Shown: piece by piece, positions 7,659-16,783 of the stretch | How the letters are laid out: every line of letters starts with the position of its first letter | How positions within the stretch are numbered: position 1 is the first letter of the stretch | From: Candidatus Acidiferrum typicum | GTDB lineage: Bacteria > Acidobacteriota > Terriglobia > Acidiferrales > UBA7541 | Direction of reading: 5' to 3' | Assembly (NCBI GenBank): GCA_025463055.1 | Contig: JAOAPV010000119.1 | Span: 1-64,000, forward strand | DNA length: 64,000 nucleotides | Notes under the pieces: model-generated | The model's input: the letters and a program-made list of their open reading frames with translations, nothing else | Database searches by the model: none | Told to the model about the DNA's origin: nothing | Made by a program: the position numbers and the translations under genes

Positions 7659-10445
7659 ATGGCCCAGCAAGCGCCCCTCTGTTCCCTATGGCTTTCAGTG
7701 TCGAATGCACTCTGCTTCGTGCGGCTACTTCTTCTTGAGTTGGCGTTTGCAGCGGCTGTCCCCGCCCAGGCTCCTCAGCAGCAATACGTGTTCAATTCCG
7801 TACCCATCACCAACGCCACCTCGCAGGTGGCCACGTACGTGAAGAACGGACAAACCGGCGCTCTTTCTGCAGCGACCGACTCGCCAATTGCCGAGAGCCT
7901 TCCGGGCGGCGCAATGGCCATCGACGGATTGGGCCGCTTTCTGTTCGTGATCAACACCAGCACCAGCAATATTTCGATGTTCCAGATCGATCAGACCAAC
8001 GGAAGCCTCACGCGGGTTCCGGGCTCACCATTTTCGACCGGACCCACAGAGAACCCCAGCATGGCTGCCAAGTCTCCCGTGTATCTGGCAGCGGAAAAAT
8101 CCGGCCAATTTCTCTACGTGGGCTATCAGTTCGGCAATCTGTCAAATAAGGGTGCCATCAACGAGTACTTGATCGACGCCGCCAATCGCCAACTGGTTCC
8201 ATTATCTGGGCAACCAACGACGGACATCGCTTCCAGCCCTATCGGCATGGTCACGGACTCCAAGGGCCTTCATCTGTATGTTGGTCTCGGCCTAAATCGC
8301 GCGACCTTAGTGCAGGATGGCGGCACGAGCGTTTACTCCATTGATCCCGTGACCGGCACGCTCGGATTAACCGGCACGGCGGGAAGCGGCGTGCCCGCGG
8401 GACGAAGTATTGCCATCGATCCCCAGGGTCGCTTTTTTTTCGATGGATCGGGCACGACACTAGGGATCATCGAAAGCGCTCTCATCTCACCAGCAGACGG
8501 AACCGCGCTCACAGGAATTTCCAGCGTAACCTCCGCAAGTCAAATTCCGGCGGCCATGCTGACCGACAGCACCGGCAAATTTCTCTACGTGCAGGAAGGC
8601 ACCGCGTCCGTGGTCTACACAATCGACCAGACCACCGGCGCGCTGGCGGTTCCCCCAAGTCCACTCGCGGTTTTTACCTTTAACCCGGTTAGTGCCACCG
8701 CGGATCCGCTAGGTCCCTACCTCTACTCGGTGCAGGGCGACGGCGTGCACGGATTTTTAGTCAATCCTCAGAATGGCACTCTCTCCGAACTGCCCAGTTC
8801 GCCATTCGGAGGGAGTGTCGCGCAAGGATCGCTGGCTATTACGGGCGCTCCGGTACAAGCAGTCAGCGGACCGGCAGCGGCAATTTTTCCGTCGTCAGAA
8901 GATTTCGCCAGCGTAACGGTCGGGCAATCCAGCGGCTCTAAGCTCCTTACGCTGACTAATACCGGTGGCCAGGCGCTCGGCCTGACGTCCATCAGCGTCA
9001 CGGGTTCTAATCCTGCTGATTTTGTTGCGACTCCCAATTGTTCACTCCCCACGGTTCTCTCGCCAAATGCCACTTGCACTATCAGCTTAGTTTTTTCTCC
9101 CAGCGCTACGGGGGCGCGACAGGCAAGCTTGGCGGCCGCAGACAATGCGCCCGGCAGTCCGCAATTGGTCCCCCTTAGTGGTATCGGCGCAGCTCCACTC
9201 CCGGCCGTCACTCTAGTTCCGGGCAGCCTGACCTTCGCGACCACAACACAAGGAAGCACGAGCACCGCGCAGACTATTACCGTCACGAGCGTAGGTCCCG
9301 GATCACTGCACGTTTCTTCCGTGCTGCCCGGCGGAGCAAATCCCGCGGATTTCCAACTCTCCAATGCTTGCTCGGGGGCGTATCCGGCGGGTGCTACTTG
9401 CAGTGTCGCGGTGACCTTTTCCCCGTTGGGGGCTGGCCAGCGTAGCGCCACCATAACAATCAATGATGACGCTCCGGACTCTCCTCAATCCGTACAGCTG
9501 ATGGGCACAGGCGCAACGCCGCCGCCCGGAACGCCAATTGTGAAGCTGACTCCGACCAGCATCTCGTTCGGCACGGTTACGCAAGGGGCGGCCGTGGGCG
9601 CTCAGATCGTTACGCTGACAAACTCAGGCACAGGACCGCTGCATATCGCTTCCCTAGCTCTTGGCGGGACAAATTCGAGCGACTTTAATATCACAAACAA
9701 TTGCACCGCCGCAGCATACGCAACTGGTGGAACGTGCACCATCGCCGTGTCAGTCTCGCCAGTGGCAATCGGTGCGCGCTCTGCATTGATTACGATCACG
9801 GACGATGCGCCCAGTTCTCCCCAAACGATCTCCCTGAGCGCCAGCGTCAACCCCGCCTTTGCAATTTCGCCTGCGGCTCCCGGCTCGACTTCCGTTACCG
9901 TAACTGCAGGGCAAACGGCCGCTTTCAGCCTGCAATTGACGCCTGGCCCAGGTTTTGCCGGCGGCGCTTCATTCGCCTGCTCGGGCGCACCGGCACAAGC
10001 CATATGCACGGCTCCGAATGTGCAGTTTGCGGGCGGGACCCCAATTTCTTACGTGGTGAATGTAGCCACGACCAAGAACACGATGATTGTCGTTCCTATG
10101 CAGCTTCCCCATTTTACTTGGTTGCATGTACTTTCGTTGGTGGCGTGCTGCGTAGCTTGTGCGGTGTTTTTTTACGGTTCGAGGCTGCACGCCTTGAACT
10201 GCATGGCGGGGCTGATGCGGGCTGCGGCGCTAACTATCGTGGCAGCCCTTTGCGTGTTCGAGGCAGCAGGTTGTGGCGGCGGAGTTGCCTCCGTAAGTCC
10301 GCAGAATATTCCCTCGCCCGTGCCGCAAGTGACGGGCACGCCGCTAGGAACGTCGACTATCACGTTGACGCCCTCGGTGACTACGTCGATGGGCGCCCCG
10401 TTGGCAGGCGTAGCGCCAATTCAACTTACGCTCACAGTGCAGTAG
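7659..10445 (+). CDS. Secreted beta-propeller protein with choice-of-anchor-D repeats
   Basis: This 928-residue exported protein has a signal peptide at about 1-35. Residues about 45-400 form a lactonase-like seven-bladed propeller with recurring blade phrases such as GRFLFV, GKFLYV and GPYLYS. Three choice-of-anchor-D (ASPM-SPD-2-Hydin-like) immunoglobulin-fold repeats follow at about 405-720, each ending with DDAPxSPQ-type phrases. Near the C-terminus are two hydrophobic segments (about 815-870), the second ending AAGCGGG, then a Thr/Ser-rich tail. Acidobacterial genomes carry many such proteins and their function is not established. Surface display or adhesion is inference; enzymatic lactonase activity is doubtful. 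Confidence 0.75.
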   Translation: MAQQAPLCSLWLSVSNALCFVRLLLLELAFAAAVPAQAPQQQYVFNSVPITNATSQVATYVKNGQTGALSAATDSPIAESLPGGAMAIDGLGRFLFVINTSTSNISMFQIDQTNGSLTRVPGSPFSTGPTENPSMAAKSPVYLAAEKSGQFLYVGYQFGNLSNKGAINEYLIDAANRQLVPLSGQPTTDIASSPIGMVTDSKGLHLYVGLGLNRATLVQDGGTSVYSIDPVTGTLGLTGTAGSGVPAGRSIAIDPQGRFFFDGSGTTLGIIESALISPADGTALTGISSVTSASQIPAAMLTDSTGKFLYVQEGTASVVYTIDQTTGALAVPPSPLAVFTFNPVSATADPLGPYLYSVQGDGVHGFLVNPQNGTLSELPSSPFGGSVAQGSLAITGAPVQAVSGPAAAIFPSSEDFASVTVGQSSGSKLLTLTNTGGQALGLTSISVTGSNPADFVATPNCSLPTVLSPNATCTISLVFSPSATGARQASLAAADNAPGSPQLVPLSGIGAAPLPAVTLVPGSLTFATTTQGSTSTAQTITVTSVGPGSLHVSSVLPGGANPADFQLSNACSGAYPAGATCSVAVTFSPLGAGQRSATITINDDAPDSPQSVQLMGTGATPPPGTPIVKLTPTSISFGTVTQGAAVGAQIVTLTNSGTGPLHIASLALGGTNSSDFNITNNCTAAAYATGGTCTIAVSVSPVAIGARSALITITDDAPSSPQTISLSASVNPAFAISPAAPGSTSVTVTAGQTAAFSLQLTPGPGFAGGASFACSGAPAQAICTAPNVQFAGGTPISYVVNVATTKNTMIVVPMQLPHFTWLHVLSLVACCVACAVFFYGSRLHALNCMAGLMRAAALTIVAALCVFEAAGCGGGVASVSPQNIPSPVPQVTGTPLGTSTITLTPSVTTSMGAPLAGVAPIQLTLTVQ

Positions 10446-10460
10446 TTTGTTTGCCTAGCT

Positions 10461-11660
10461 CTAGTGCGCCACGGAAATGCGGTAAATCACCGCGGCGCCA
10501 TCATCCGACACTAATAGGGAGCCATCCGGCGCGGTGGTCACGCCGACAGGACGTCCGTAGACCGTGCCCGACGACGGATCGGGCACCAGCCCGGTCATGA
10601 ACGGGACTGGATCGGCGGAAGGCTGCCCATCCTTAAAAGCCACGAACGCAAGCTCATACCCTGAGCGCGTTGAACGATTCCAAGATCCGTGCTCCGCGAC
10701 GAACGCGCCGCCCCGGTAGCTCTCGGGAAATTGCTTCCCCGTGTAAAACGCAAATTGCAACGGCGCAACGTGCGCCCCCAGCAAAACATCGGGCACAATC
10801 GCCTTCGCCACCAAGTCCGGACGCTGCGGCTTTACGCGTGCGTCGACATTGTCGCCGATATAGCTGTAGGGCCAGCCATAAAAGCCGCCGTCCTTCAAGG
10901 AAGTGAGATAATCGGGCGGCAGGTTATCGCCTAACTCATCGCGCTCGTTCACACTCGTCCACACCTGACCTGTTACGGGCTCAAGCGCCAAACCCACGGG
11001 ATTGCGCAGCCCGGTGGCAAATTGCCGTGCGTTCTTTCCGTCTGGATCGCAAATCGTAACGGCGGCGCGAATCGGCTCCTCGCCAGGGCTGACATTCGAC
11101 TCGGATCCAACACCCACGAACACATGTTTGCCATCTTTCGAGAAAACAACGGAACGCGTATCGTGCCCGCCGCCTGGCAGATTCATTAGGTGCTCAGCTT
11201 CGCCGAGACGCTTGGAGGTCTTAGGATCGTATTTGAAGCGGACCAGCTCTTTCATCGCCCCGACGTAAACGTAGTCATCGTGGAAGGCGATTCCGAATGG
11301 TCGCGATAGGCCCATCGCGAAAGTCTCGCGCACCTGCGCCCCGCCGGTGTTCTGAGGGTCTCGCAATACCACGATTTCCCCAGCGCCCGTGTCTGCAACA
11401 AAAATATCCTGGTTTGGCGCAACAATTAACCAGCGGGGCCTCTTGAAACCGGTGGCAAATACATTCACTTTGAATCCCGCCGGGACGGTCGGAAGAAATC
11501 CCTGTGCTGGACTCACCTTGTCGGGACCGTTCGCTGATGATTTCGTAGCGTACGGCTGTGCAAGCTGTGGCTTTTTTCCATGTGTCAGTTGCGCCTTGAG
11601 CAATGCTGGAGCAAAAAGAAGGACTAAAGACCAAGCGATAACCTGGATCGACGAACGCAT
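10461..11660 (-). CDS. Secreted PQQ-type sugar/sorbosone dehydrogenase-like propeller
   Basis: This 399-residue exported protein belongs to the soluble glucose/sorbosone dehydrogenase (GSDH) propeller family. The start is the third of three consecutive in-frame ATGs, which leaves AGGGAG at 6-base spacing and a clean signal peptide ending LLKAQ. Family features include RPRWLIVAPNQDIFVADTG, GLRNPVGLALEP, a DNVDARV segment and the terminal PDGSLLVSDDGA. Oxidation of a sugar or sugar derivative in the periplasm with PQQ is the family role; the substrate is unknown and no PQQ biosynthesis genes are nearby. It converges on the propeller gene. Confidence 0.75.
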   Translation of the reverse strand: MRSSIQVIAWSLVLLFAPALLKAQLTHGKKPQLAQPYATKSSANGPDKVSPAQGFLPTVPAGFKVNVFATGFKRPRWLIVAPNQDIFVADTGAGEIVVLRDPQNTGGAQVRETFAMGLSRPFGIAFHDDYVYVGAMKELVRFKYDPKTSKRLGEAEHLMNLPGGGHDTRSVVFSKDGKHVFVGVGSESNVSPGEEPIRAAVTICDPDGKNARQFATGLRNPVGLALEPVTGQVWTSVNERDELGDNLPPDYLTSLKDGGFYGWPYSYIGDNVDARVKPQRPDLVAKAIVPDVLLGAHVAPLQFAFYTGKQFPESYRGGAFVAEHGSWNRSTRSGYELAFVAFKDGQPSADPVPFMTGLVPDPSSGTVYGRPVGVTTAPDGSLLVSDDGAAVIYRISVAH

Positions 11661-11840
11661 CATCATCTCCCTCAAGTGGCTAGCGCCCATAGCATGCCCT
11701 ATATCCGCATCCCTTTTCCAGTTGTGCCAAGCTACGATCGAGTGACTACAGCGTGGTTCAGAAATCCGCCTTACGGCTAAGATGGATTCATGTATCATTC
11801 CGCTATCGCGGGATCATTCGATCCGCACGTAAAGTGAGGG

Positions 11841-12365
11841 ATGATGAAAACGATTGCTAGTCTCGTGTGCCTTACGGTTCTGACGGGCGGAGTGGCCGGG
11901 GTGCACGCCCGCAGCGCCGCTGCTTCCAAACCTGTTACCGTGGAAATTAAAGACGCGCAGGGTCAAGGCGTTGGAACTGCCGTGCTGAGCGAAGCTCCGC
12001 ACGGAGTCAAAATCAAGCTGGACGTCAAGGGCTTGGCGCCGGGCGAGCACTCTCTGCACATTCACCAGCACGCGAAATGTGAAGCGCCGGACTTCAAGTC
12101 TGCTGGCCCGCATTTCAGTGGCGCCTCCGGCCACGCCGAACACACGGGTCTGCCGGCTGGAGACATTCCGGATTTTTCGCTGATTGTGTCAGCCGACGGA
12201 ACCGGCCATGCGACAGTGGTTGCGCCCAATATCACGCTCGGTACTGACGAGCATTCCGTTTTCAGCAACGGGGGCACCGCGATCGTCATTCACGCCGTCT
12301 CTGGAGGAGGTTCCAGCACCGCTCCTCCGCGCATCGCCTGCGGCGTCATCAGCAAGCCTGAATAG
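11841..12365 (+). CDS. sodC: Cu/Zn superoxide dismutase-like, exported, atypical zinc site
   Basis: This 174-residue periplasmic SodC-family protein has a signal peptide (about 1-24), HIHQH copper ligands, a bridging His in GPHF, GDIP, IVIHA (fourth copper His) and the active-site Arg in PPRIACG. The zinc subsite is odd: the family's H-x-G-D reads P-A-G-D, so one zinc histidine is missing, and the electrostatic loop before the Arg is short and lacks its usual aspartates. Dismutation is likely but zinc binding is uncertain. Two consecutive ATGs follow GAGGG; the second has workable spacing. msrA follows 103 bases later, making an oxidative-defence pair. Confidence 0.85.
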   Translation: MMKTIASLVCLTVLTGGVAGVHARSAAASKPVTVEIKDAQGQGVGTAVLSEAPHGVKIKLDVKGLAPGEHSLHIHQHAKCEAPDFKSAGPHFSGASGHAEHTGLPAGDIPDFSLIVSADGTGHATVVAPNITLGTDEHSVFSNGGTAIVIHAVSGGGSSTAPPRIACGVISKPE

Positions 12366-12468
12366 CGCGTCATCCAGCGTCGCGCCGCCGGCGTATACTT
12401 CAGTAGCAGCGTTGTTGGGCTGCGCTTCGGCGCATCCCAGCTTCGCCTACTATAATTGGAGCGAAACC

Positions 12469-13161
12469 GTGCGCAGTCCCACCGTTGGCCGCACTTTAGC
12501 CATCGCCGCTATCGTCGCTTTTTTCAGCTGGAACGCCGTCCGGTCGATCGGTGCTCGGCCCGCCGCGGAGCCGCGCTACCCTTTCCCGAAACCGGCCATC
12601 GACGCTCCGCTGGCGACCAGCAAATCCCAGCAAACTGCCATTCTCGCCGGCGGGTGCTTCTGGGGCGTGCAAGCCGTTTTTGAGCACCTGAAAGGCGTGC
12701 GTTCCGTGGCCGCGGGTTACTCCGGCGGCCGTGTCAGTTCTCCGAGCTACGAGATGGTCAGCAGCGGCCTGACCGGACACGCCGAATCTGTCAGCATCAC
12801 TTTCGATCCGTCACAAATTTCGTATGGACAGATCTTGATGATCTTTTTCTCCGTGGCGCACGATCCCACACAACTGAATCGGCAGGGTCCGGACGACGGG
12901 ACTCAATACCGGTCCGCGATTTTTTATTCCAATGAGGAACAGCGGCGTATTGCAGCGGCCTATATCGAGCAGCTGGATGCCGCGAAGGTGTATCCCCGTA
13001 AATTTGTCACTGAGGTTTTTCCGTTCAAGGCGTTCTTTCGCGCTGAAGATTACCACCAGGACTACCTGCAGACCCACACCGATCAACCCTACATCGTCTA
13101 CAACGATCTTCCCAAGCTAGAGCATCTCAAAAGGCAATTCCCCGACCTGTATCGCAACTAA
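12469..13161 (+). CDS. msrA: Peptide methionine-S-sulfoxide reductase, membrane-anchored or exported
   Basis: MsrA reduces methionine-(S)-sulfoxide in oxidised proteins. The catalytic motif GGCFWG puts the nucleophile at Cys63, and GYSGG, GHAES and the C-terminal YHQDYL segment are all present. The start is a GTG preceded by GGAGCG. It adds an N-terminal hydrophobic segment (about 8-22), so the enzyme is likely tethered to or exported across the inner membrane, unlike the usual cytosolic ~210-residue form. The frame is open further upstream but overlaps sodC. Co-expression with sodC would protect envelope proteins. Confidence 0.92.
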   Translation: MRSPTVGRTLAIAAIVAFFSWNAVRSIGARPAAEPRYPFPKPAIDAPLATSKSQQTAILAGGCFWGVQAVFEHLKGVRSVAAGYSGGRVSSPSYEMVSSGLTGHAESVSITFDPSQISYGQILMIFFSVAHDPTQLNRQGPDDGTQYRSAIFYSNEEQRRIAAAYIEQLDAAKVYPRKFVTEVFPFKAFFRAEDYHQDYLQTHTDQPYIVYNDLPKLEHLKRQFPDLYRN

Positions 13162-13198
13162 GCAATCGTCCAGCAATACGCCGCGACTGAGGCAGCAA

Positions 13199-13810
13199 CT
13201 AAGCAGGGCCCGGGCGCTCCGTCACAGCTCCCTCCGCTTTCGGAGGCAACGCCGTCTTCTTTCCGCCCCGCGCCTCGCCGTCCAGCAGCGCTGCCAATCC
13301 GTTATACGCGTAAATTGTCGGCGCATGATTCTGCATTAGTCCACCGGTGTCCGCCGTCGGCCCATAATTGCTGTGGAAATCGCGCCCCAGCATCCGCAAC
13401 ATGGCCATCTGCTGGCCGCGATGATGGGACGTATGCGTTAGCCGCCGCGTCAGGACCCAAGCACGTGAGCGCGCGACATCGAAAAACTTAGTTTCTTCCT
13501 CGAACCAACTCGCCGGCTTCCCCCGCAGCGCCTCCAGCCGCTTCCCGCTATCTTCCGCATAGCGATTGATGAATTCCAGTCGCGTCTCCTGAGCAGGCAG
13601 AGGCGGCGCACCCACATCGATTCCGATCATGGTGCGAAACCACAAATCTTCGCTCACACACTGATGAACCATCTGTTCGCGCACGCTGCGCCCGCGACGG
13701 TCATCCGCTCGCGGACGCACCGGCAGATCCTCGTCGCGGAATTCACTCCAAACGCTGACTACTTTCACGCGCTCGGTTTCATAGGTCTCGACCAAGAATT
13801 CGTAGAGCAT
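13199..13810 (-). CDS. DinB-family metalloprotein
   Basis: This 203-residue four-helix-bundle protein of the DinB/YfiT-like group has His residues in HQCVSED and HTSHHRGQQ that match the family's metal triad, and the typical phrase QMAMLRMLGR. The start was chosen at the ATG preceded by GGGAG (7-base spacing), which gives MLYEFLVETY. The family includes thiol-dependent transferases acting with bacillithiol or mycothiol as well as damage-induced proteins of unknown function; no substrate can be assigned. It converges on msrA with a 37-base gap. Confidence 0.75.
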   Translation of the reverse strand: MLYEFLVETYETERVKVVSVWSEFRDEDLPVRPRADDRRGRSVREQMVHQCVSEDLWFRTMIGIDVGAPPLPAQETRLEFINRYAEDSGKRLEALRGKPASWFEEETKFFDVARSRAWVLTRRLTHTSHHRGQQMAMLRMLGRDFHSNYGPTADTGGLMQNHAPTIYAYNGLAALLDGEARGGKKTALPPKAEGAVTERPGPA

Positions 13811-13957
13811 AGACAATCTCCCGGAGCGAAATCTCGAATAATCTTCGCTCCCTATCCGCCGGGTCTGCGCGACAGAAACGGCGAGCGAACTGCCCTTGCA
13901 CACATCAACAAAGATGCCTATCAAAAAGAAAAGGAAACATGCCGGTCATAAAAGAAA

Positions 13958-13987
13958 AAGAGGGTGAGCATTTCTGCCCACCCTCTT
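13958..13987 (-). terminator. Rho-independent terminator
   Basis: The arms AAGAGGGTG and CACCCTCTT enclose a 12-base loop. On the minus strand the stem runs into TTTTTCTTTTA, a good U-tract. It lies 38 bases beyond the stop of the 14025-14432 gene and ends that transcript. Confidence 0.8.
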
Positions 13988-14024
13988 CAACTGTCTCTAA
14001 TCTACGGCGAATGTTCGCTCGCAG

Positions 14025-14432
14025 TTACCTGCTGCAACTGCGGCTTACCGGTCGAACGTCGGTCACCGTCAGATGGCCGTGCTCGTTCGGATTATCTTCC
14101 GTCTTGTCCTTCGCTTTTTCCTTGGCGTCGTGCATCTTTTGGTGGTCTACCGTGCCGGTGACTCTTACAGTTTGCCCCACATAGTCACGTAGGCTTGCCC
14201 GATCGCCTTTTAGTTCCCAAGTCGAGCCGTTATCCGACATCAGCTCGTAGTCGTCGCCATGCTTTTGCAGGCAACCCGTCATTTCACGGACTTTGTCTCC
14301 CCTATCGCGGTCGCGATCTCGATCTTCCTGCCGGGCTGTATCATTTTGTTTCGCCGTGCTCGCGATTCCCGCTGTCGGCAAAAGCACCAACCCTGAAAGA
14401 GCGAAAAAGCTTAGCGTTAGTTTGCTTATCAT
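14025..14432 (-). CDS. Small exported protein with OB-like core (DUF5818-like)
   Basis: This is a 135-residue exported protein. The start ATG follows GAGGAG, with a signal peptide to about residue 24. A charged repeat (RDRDRDRGD) is followed by a single domain with MTGCLQK, STWELKGD and YVGQTVRVTGTVDH, a pattern seen in small acidobacterial secreted proteins that I recall as DUF5818; that family name is tentative. The function is unknown. The strand pattern suggests a small beta-barrel. A strong terminator follows. Confidence 0.6.
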   Translation of the reverse strand: MISKLTLSFFALSGLVLLPTAGIASTAKQNDTARQEDRDRDRDRGDKVREMTGCLQKHGDDYELMSDNGSTWELKGDRASLRDYVGQTVRVTGTVDHQKMHDAKEKAKDKTEDNPNEHGHLTVTDVRPVSRSCSR

Positions 14433-14723
14433 CAGTTTACTCTCCTCGTGAGGAGCCACGTTTCCGGCGCTCCTCCTGGCAACATTGTTTCATTTCCGAC
14501 TCAGGCATGACATCGGGACAAACACGCACCCCACGCTGAAATCCGCATTACATCACCCTGCAAGCCAAACCCCTTTACATATCCGAACTTATAGCAACCT
14601 GCCGCTGCGTCTCGGTAAAAGGCTTGACTTTCTCCCGCGAGCGGGAGTATCTACCCCTTACGCGCACAAGCTTCCTCCCAACCTACGGTGCGCGCACGTC
14701 CAACGCTCTCTGGAGGTTTTCCA

Positions 14724-15215
14724 ATGTCAGCAAATGTTCGTCCCATTCCCGAAGGCTACCATTCCATTACCCCGCAGCTAACCTGCCGTGACGCCGCGCG
14801 CGCTATCGACTTCTACAAGGAAGCTCTCGGCGCTAAGGAAATCGTGCGCATGGCCGGTCCCGGCGGTAGGGTGATGCACGCCGAACTGCAGATCGGTGAT
14901 TCTCGTTTCATGATCGGCGATGAATTTCCCGGGATGTCCGTCGCGCCCACCCCATCCACGCTTCACTCCTACTCTCTTTTCGTATATAGCGAAGACGTGG
15001 ACAGCACGTTCAATCGCGCCGTAAAGGCCGGTGCCCGCGCGGACATGCAACCCAACGACATGTTTTGGGGAGACCGCTACGGTAAGTTCACCGACCCGTT
15101 CGGTCATCAGTGGGGCGTAGCCACCCACATCGAAGATGTTTCTCCAGAAGAAATGCAACGCCGCTCCGAGGAATGGTCCAAGCAAATGGCCAAAGCCGCA
15201 GGCCAATCCAGCTAA
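14724..15215 (+). CDS. VOC-family (glyoxalase/PhnB-like) protein
   Basis: This 163-residue protein is of the PhnB/YdcI-like VOC type, beginning IPEGYHSITPQLTCRDAARAIDFYKEALGA and ending with the typical FGDRYGKFTDPFGHQWGVATH-like segment. The start was chosen at the ATG seven bases after GGAGG. VOC proteins bind a divalent metal and include dioxygenases, glyoxalases and drug-binding proteins; the reaction here cannot be named. It is a single gene with its own terminator. Confidence 0.8.
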   Translation: MSANVRPIPEGYHSITPQLTCRDAARAIDFYKEALGAKEIVRMAGPGGRVMHAELQIGDSRFMIGDEFPGMSVAPTPSTLHSYSLFVYSEDVDSTFNRAVKAGARADMQPNDMFWGDRYGKFTDPFGHQWGVATHIEDVSPEEMQRRSEEWSKQMAKAAGQSS

Positions 15216-15231
15216 GCAGCTTTGCTATAGA

Positions 15232-15274
15232 CATCCCACCTGCATACCGCGACCCGCGGGTGGGATGTTTGTTT
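15232..15274 (+). terminator. Rho-independent terminator
   Basis: CATCCCACC pairs with GGTGGGATG across an 18-base loop and is followed by TTTGTTT, 16 bases after the VOC gene stop. Confidence 0.7.
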
Positions 15275-15404
15275 CTGAGAATCGCAAGTTCCGCAGGTCC
15301 CGCGAATATGCCGTTTTGTTCCGTACGTTTCCGGCCGTGCTGCCCTTGAACGCCGAGCATTTTTTTCCCCTTCTGCACACCAACTCACGCGAAAATGAGT
15401 AGGT

Positions 15405-16760
15405 ATGTTTTCCCAGAATTCCACTGGATGTGAAGGCGCCTTGGCCCACGAGATTCCCGTACCTGACCACGTTCAGGCTACACACCGAGATTTGCTCGTT
15501 GAAAGATTTCCCAAATGGACCGTCGCACATTGGTGCATCGTCGTTACTGCCGCCAGCTTCCTTCTATTGACCGTACTCCCCGAAGGCCGCCTCAATGAGT
15601 TCGAGGTGTCGTCCGGCTCCGAAGCCGTCCTTGTGGCTCGCTCTCTTGCCGCCCATACTACTTTTGCCGACCCTTTCGCCACGATGAAGACAGGCCCAAC
15701 GGCCCACGTTGCCCCGGTGTATCCTTTTCTGTATTCCTTGATCCTCCGCGCCTTTGGAACTGGCCACACCGCGCTGCAGGTCGCCTGGGCTTGCAACGTC
15801 TTTTGCTTTGCCCTCCAAATGGGCCTCCTGCCTTTGCTGTCGAGCCGCTTGCAGCTTGGCATCCTCCCCGGGATTGTCGCCGCATTTTTGGGGACTTTCT
15901 CTCTCCACTCTCCCATAGACACTCGTTGGGAACCTTTCCTCGCCGGCCTGCTATTGCTCTTAGCTTTCCTCGCCACCGAGCGAAGCCTCGTGAGACGGAG
16001 TCCCTCAGGGACCCTCATAGCCGGAGTTTTGTGGGGCATTTCGATTCTGACTAACCCAGTCCTCATTTTGTTACTCGTCGTCTGGCCCGTTTGCTGGATT
16101 TGCGTGCAACCCTCACAAGACCGTGCCAAGTGCGTCCGCCGTTCCATCATTATTTCAGGTTTAGCTTTACTTATCGTTTCGCCATGGATTGTCCGAAACT
16201 ATGCCCGCTTCGGCACTTTCATTTTCGTTCGCGACTGTCTCGGCCTCCAACTGCAAAATGCCAACACTTCGTGTGCCGCTCCCGCTCTTCGCGAACACAT
16301 TCAATCCGGCTGCCATGCTCGTAGCGGCCCAAACGCCAATGCCGCCGTCGCTGCTGAACTTGCCGCCGCGGGGGAAGTCCAGTTCAATCGAACCAAGCTA
16401 CACGAAGCTTTGAACTGGATGTCCGCCAATCGCAAAGGCTTCTTAATCTTGACTCTTAAGAGGCTCCGTCTGTTCTGGTTCCCCAACTTGGACGATCTTT
16501 GGCAAACCGCACTCGTCTGGACAATCACGTTGCTCTCTTTCGCGGGCGTCTGGCTGATAATTCGCATGAACCCGGCGGGCTATGTAATCGGCATCACATG
16601 GCTGGTATTTCCGCTCATCTATTACTTAAGCCCATTTGAGGCTCGTTATCGCTACCCCATCTTTTGGACATCGCTCCTTCCTGCCGCATACGCTCTTGTC
16701 AGAATCTGGCAGGCTCTCCCCGTATTGCACCCCTCCCCGCGTAGTTCCACAGCCTCCTGA
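15405..16760 (+). CDS. GT-C/ArnT-like membrane glycosyltransferase-type protein
   Basis: This 451-residue polytopic inner-membrane protein has about ten hydrophobic segments. The first periplasmic loop holds DEAxx-like acidic residues (EFEVSSGSEAVLVARSL) and the phrase APVYPFLYSLILRAFG, which resembles the PMT_2/ArnT family that moves sugars from polyprenyl-phosphate carriers. No donor or acceptor can be inferred and no cell-wall cluster is adjacent. The C-terminal YRYPIFWTSLLPAAYAL segment is also common in this family. Assignment to the fold is fair; the enzymatic role is inference. Confidence 0.6.
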   Translation: MFSQNSTGCEGALAHEIPVPDHVQATHRDLLVERFPKWTVAHWCIVVTAASFLLLTVLPEGRLNEFEVSSGSEAVLVARSLAAHTTFADPFATMKTGPTAHVAPVYPFLYSLILRAFGTGHTALQVAWACNVFCFALQMGLLPLLSSRLQLGILPGIVAAFLGTFSLHSPIDTRWEPFLAGLLLLLAFLATERSLVRRSPSGTLIAGVLWGISILTNPVLILLLVVWPVCWICVQPSQDRAKCVRRSIIISGLALLIVSPWIVRNYARFGTFIFVRDCLGLQLQNANTSCAAPALREHIQSGCHARSGPNANAAVAAELAAAGEVQFNRTKLHEALNWMSANRKGFLILTLKRLRLFWFPNLDDLWQTALVWTITLLSFAGVWLIIRMNPAGYVIGITWLVFPLIYYLSPFEARYRYPIFWTSLLPAAYALVRIWQALPVLHPSPRSSTAS

Positions 16761-16783
16761 CGCACGTCTCAATCCCCTACTCC

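Noticed and set aside
8768-9463. 231-codon frame antisense to the propeller gene
   Set aside because: A shadow of GC-biased choice-of-anchor repeats.
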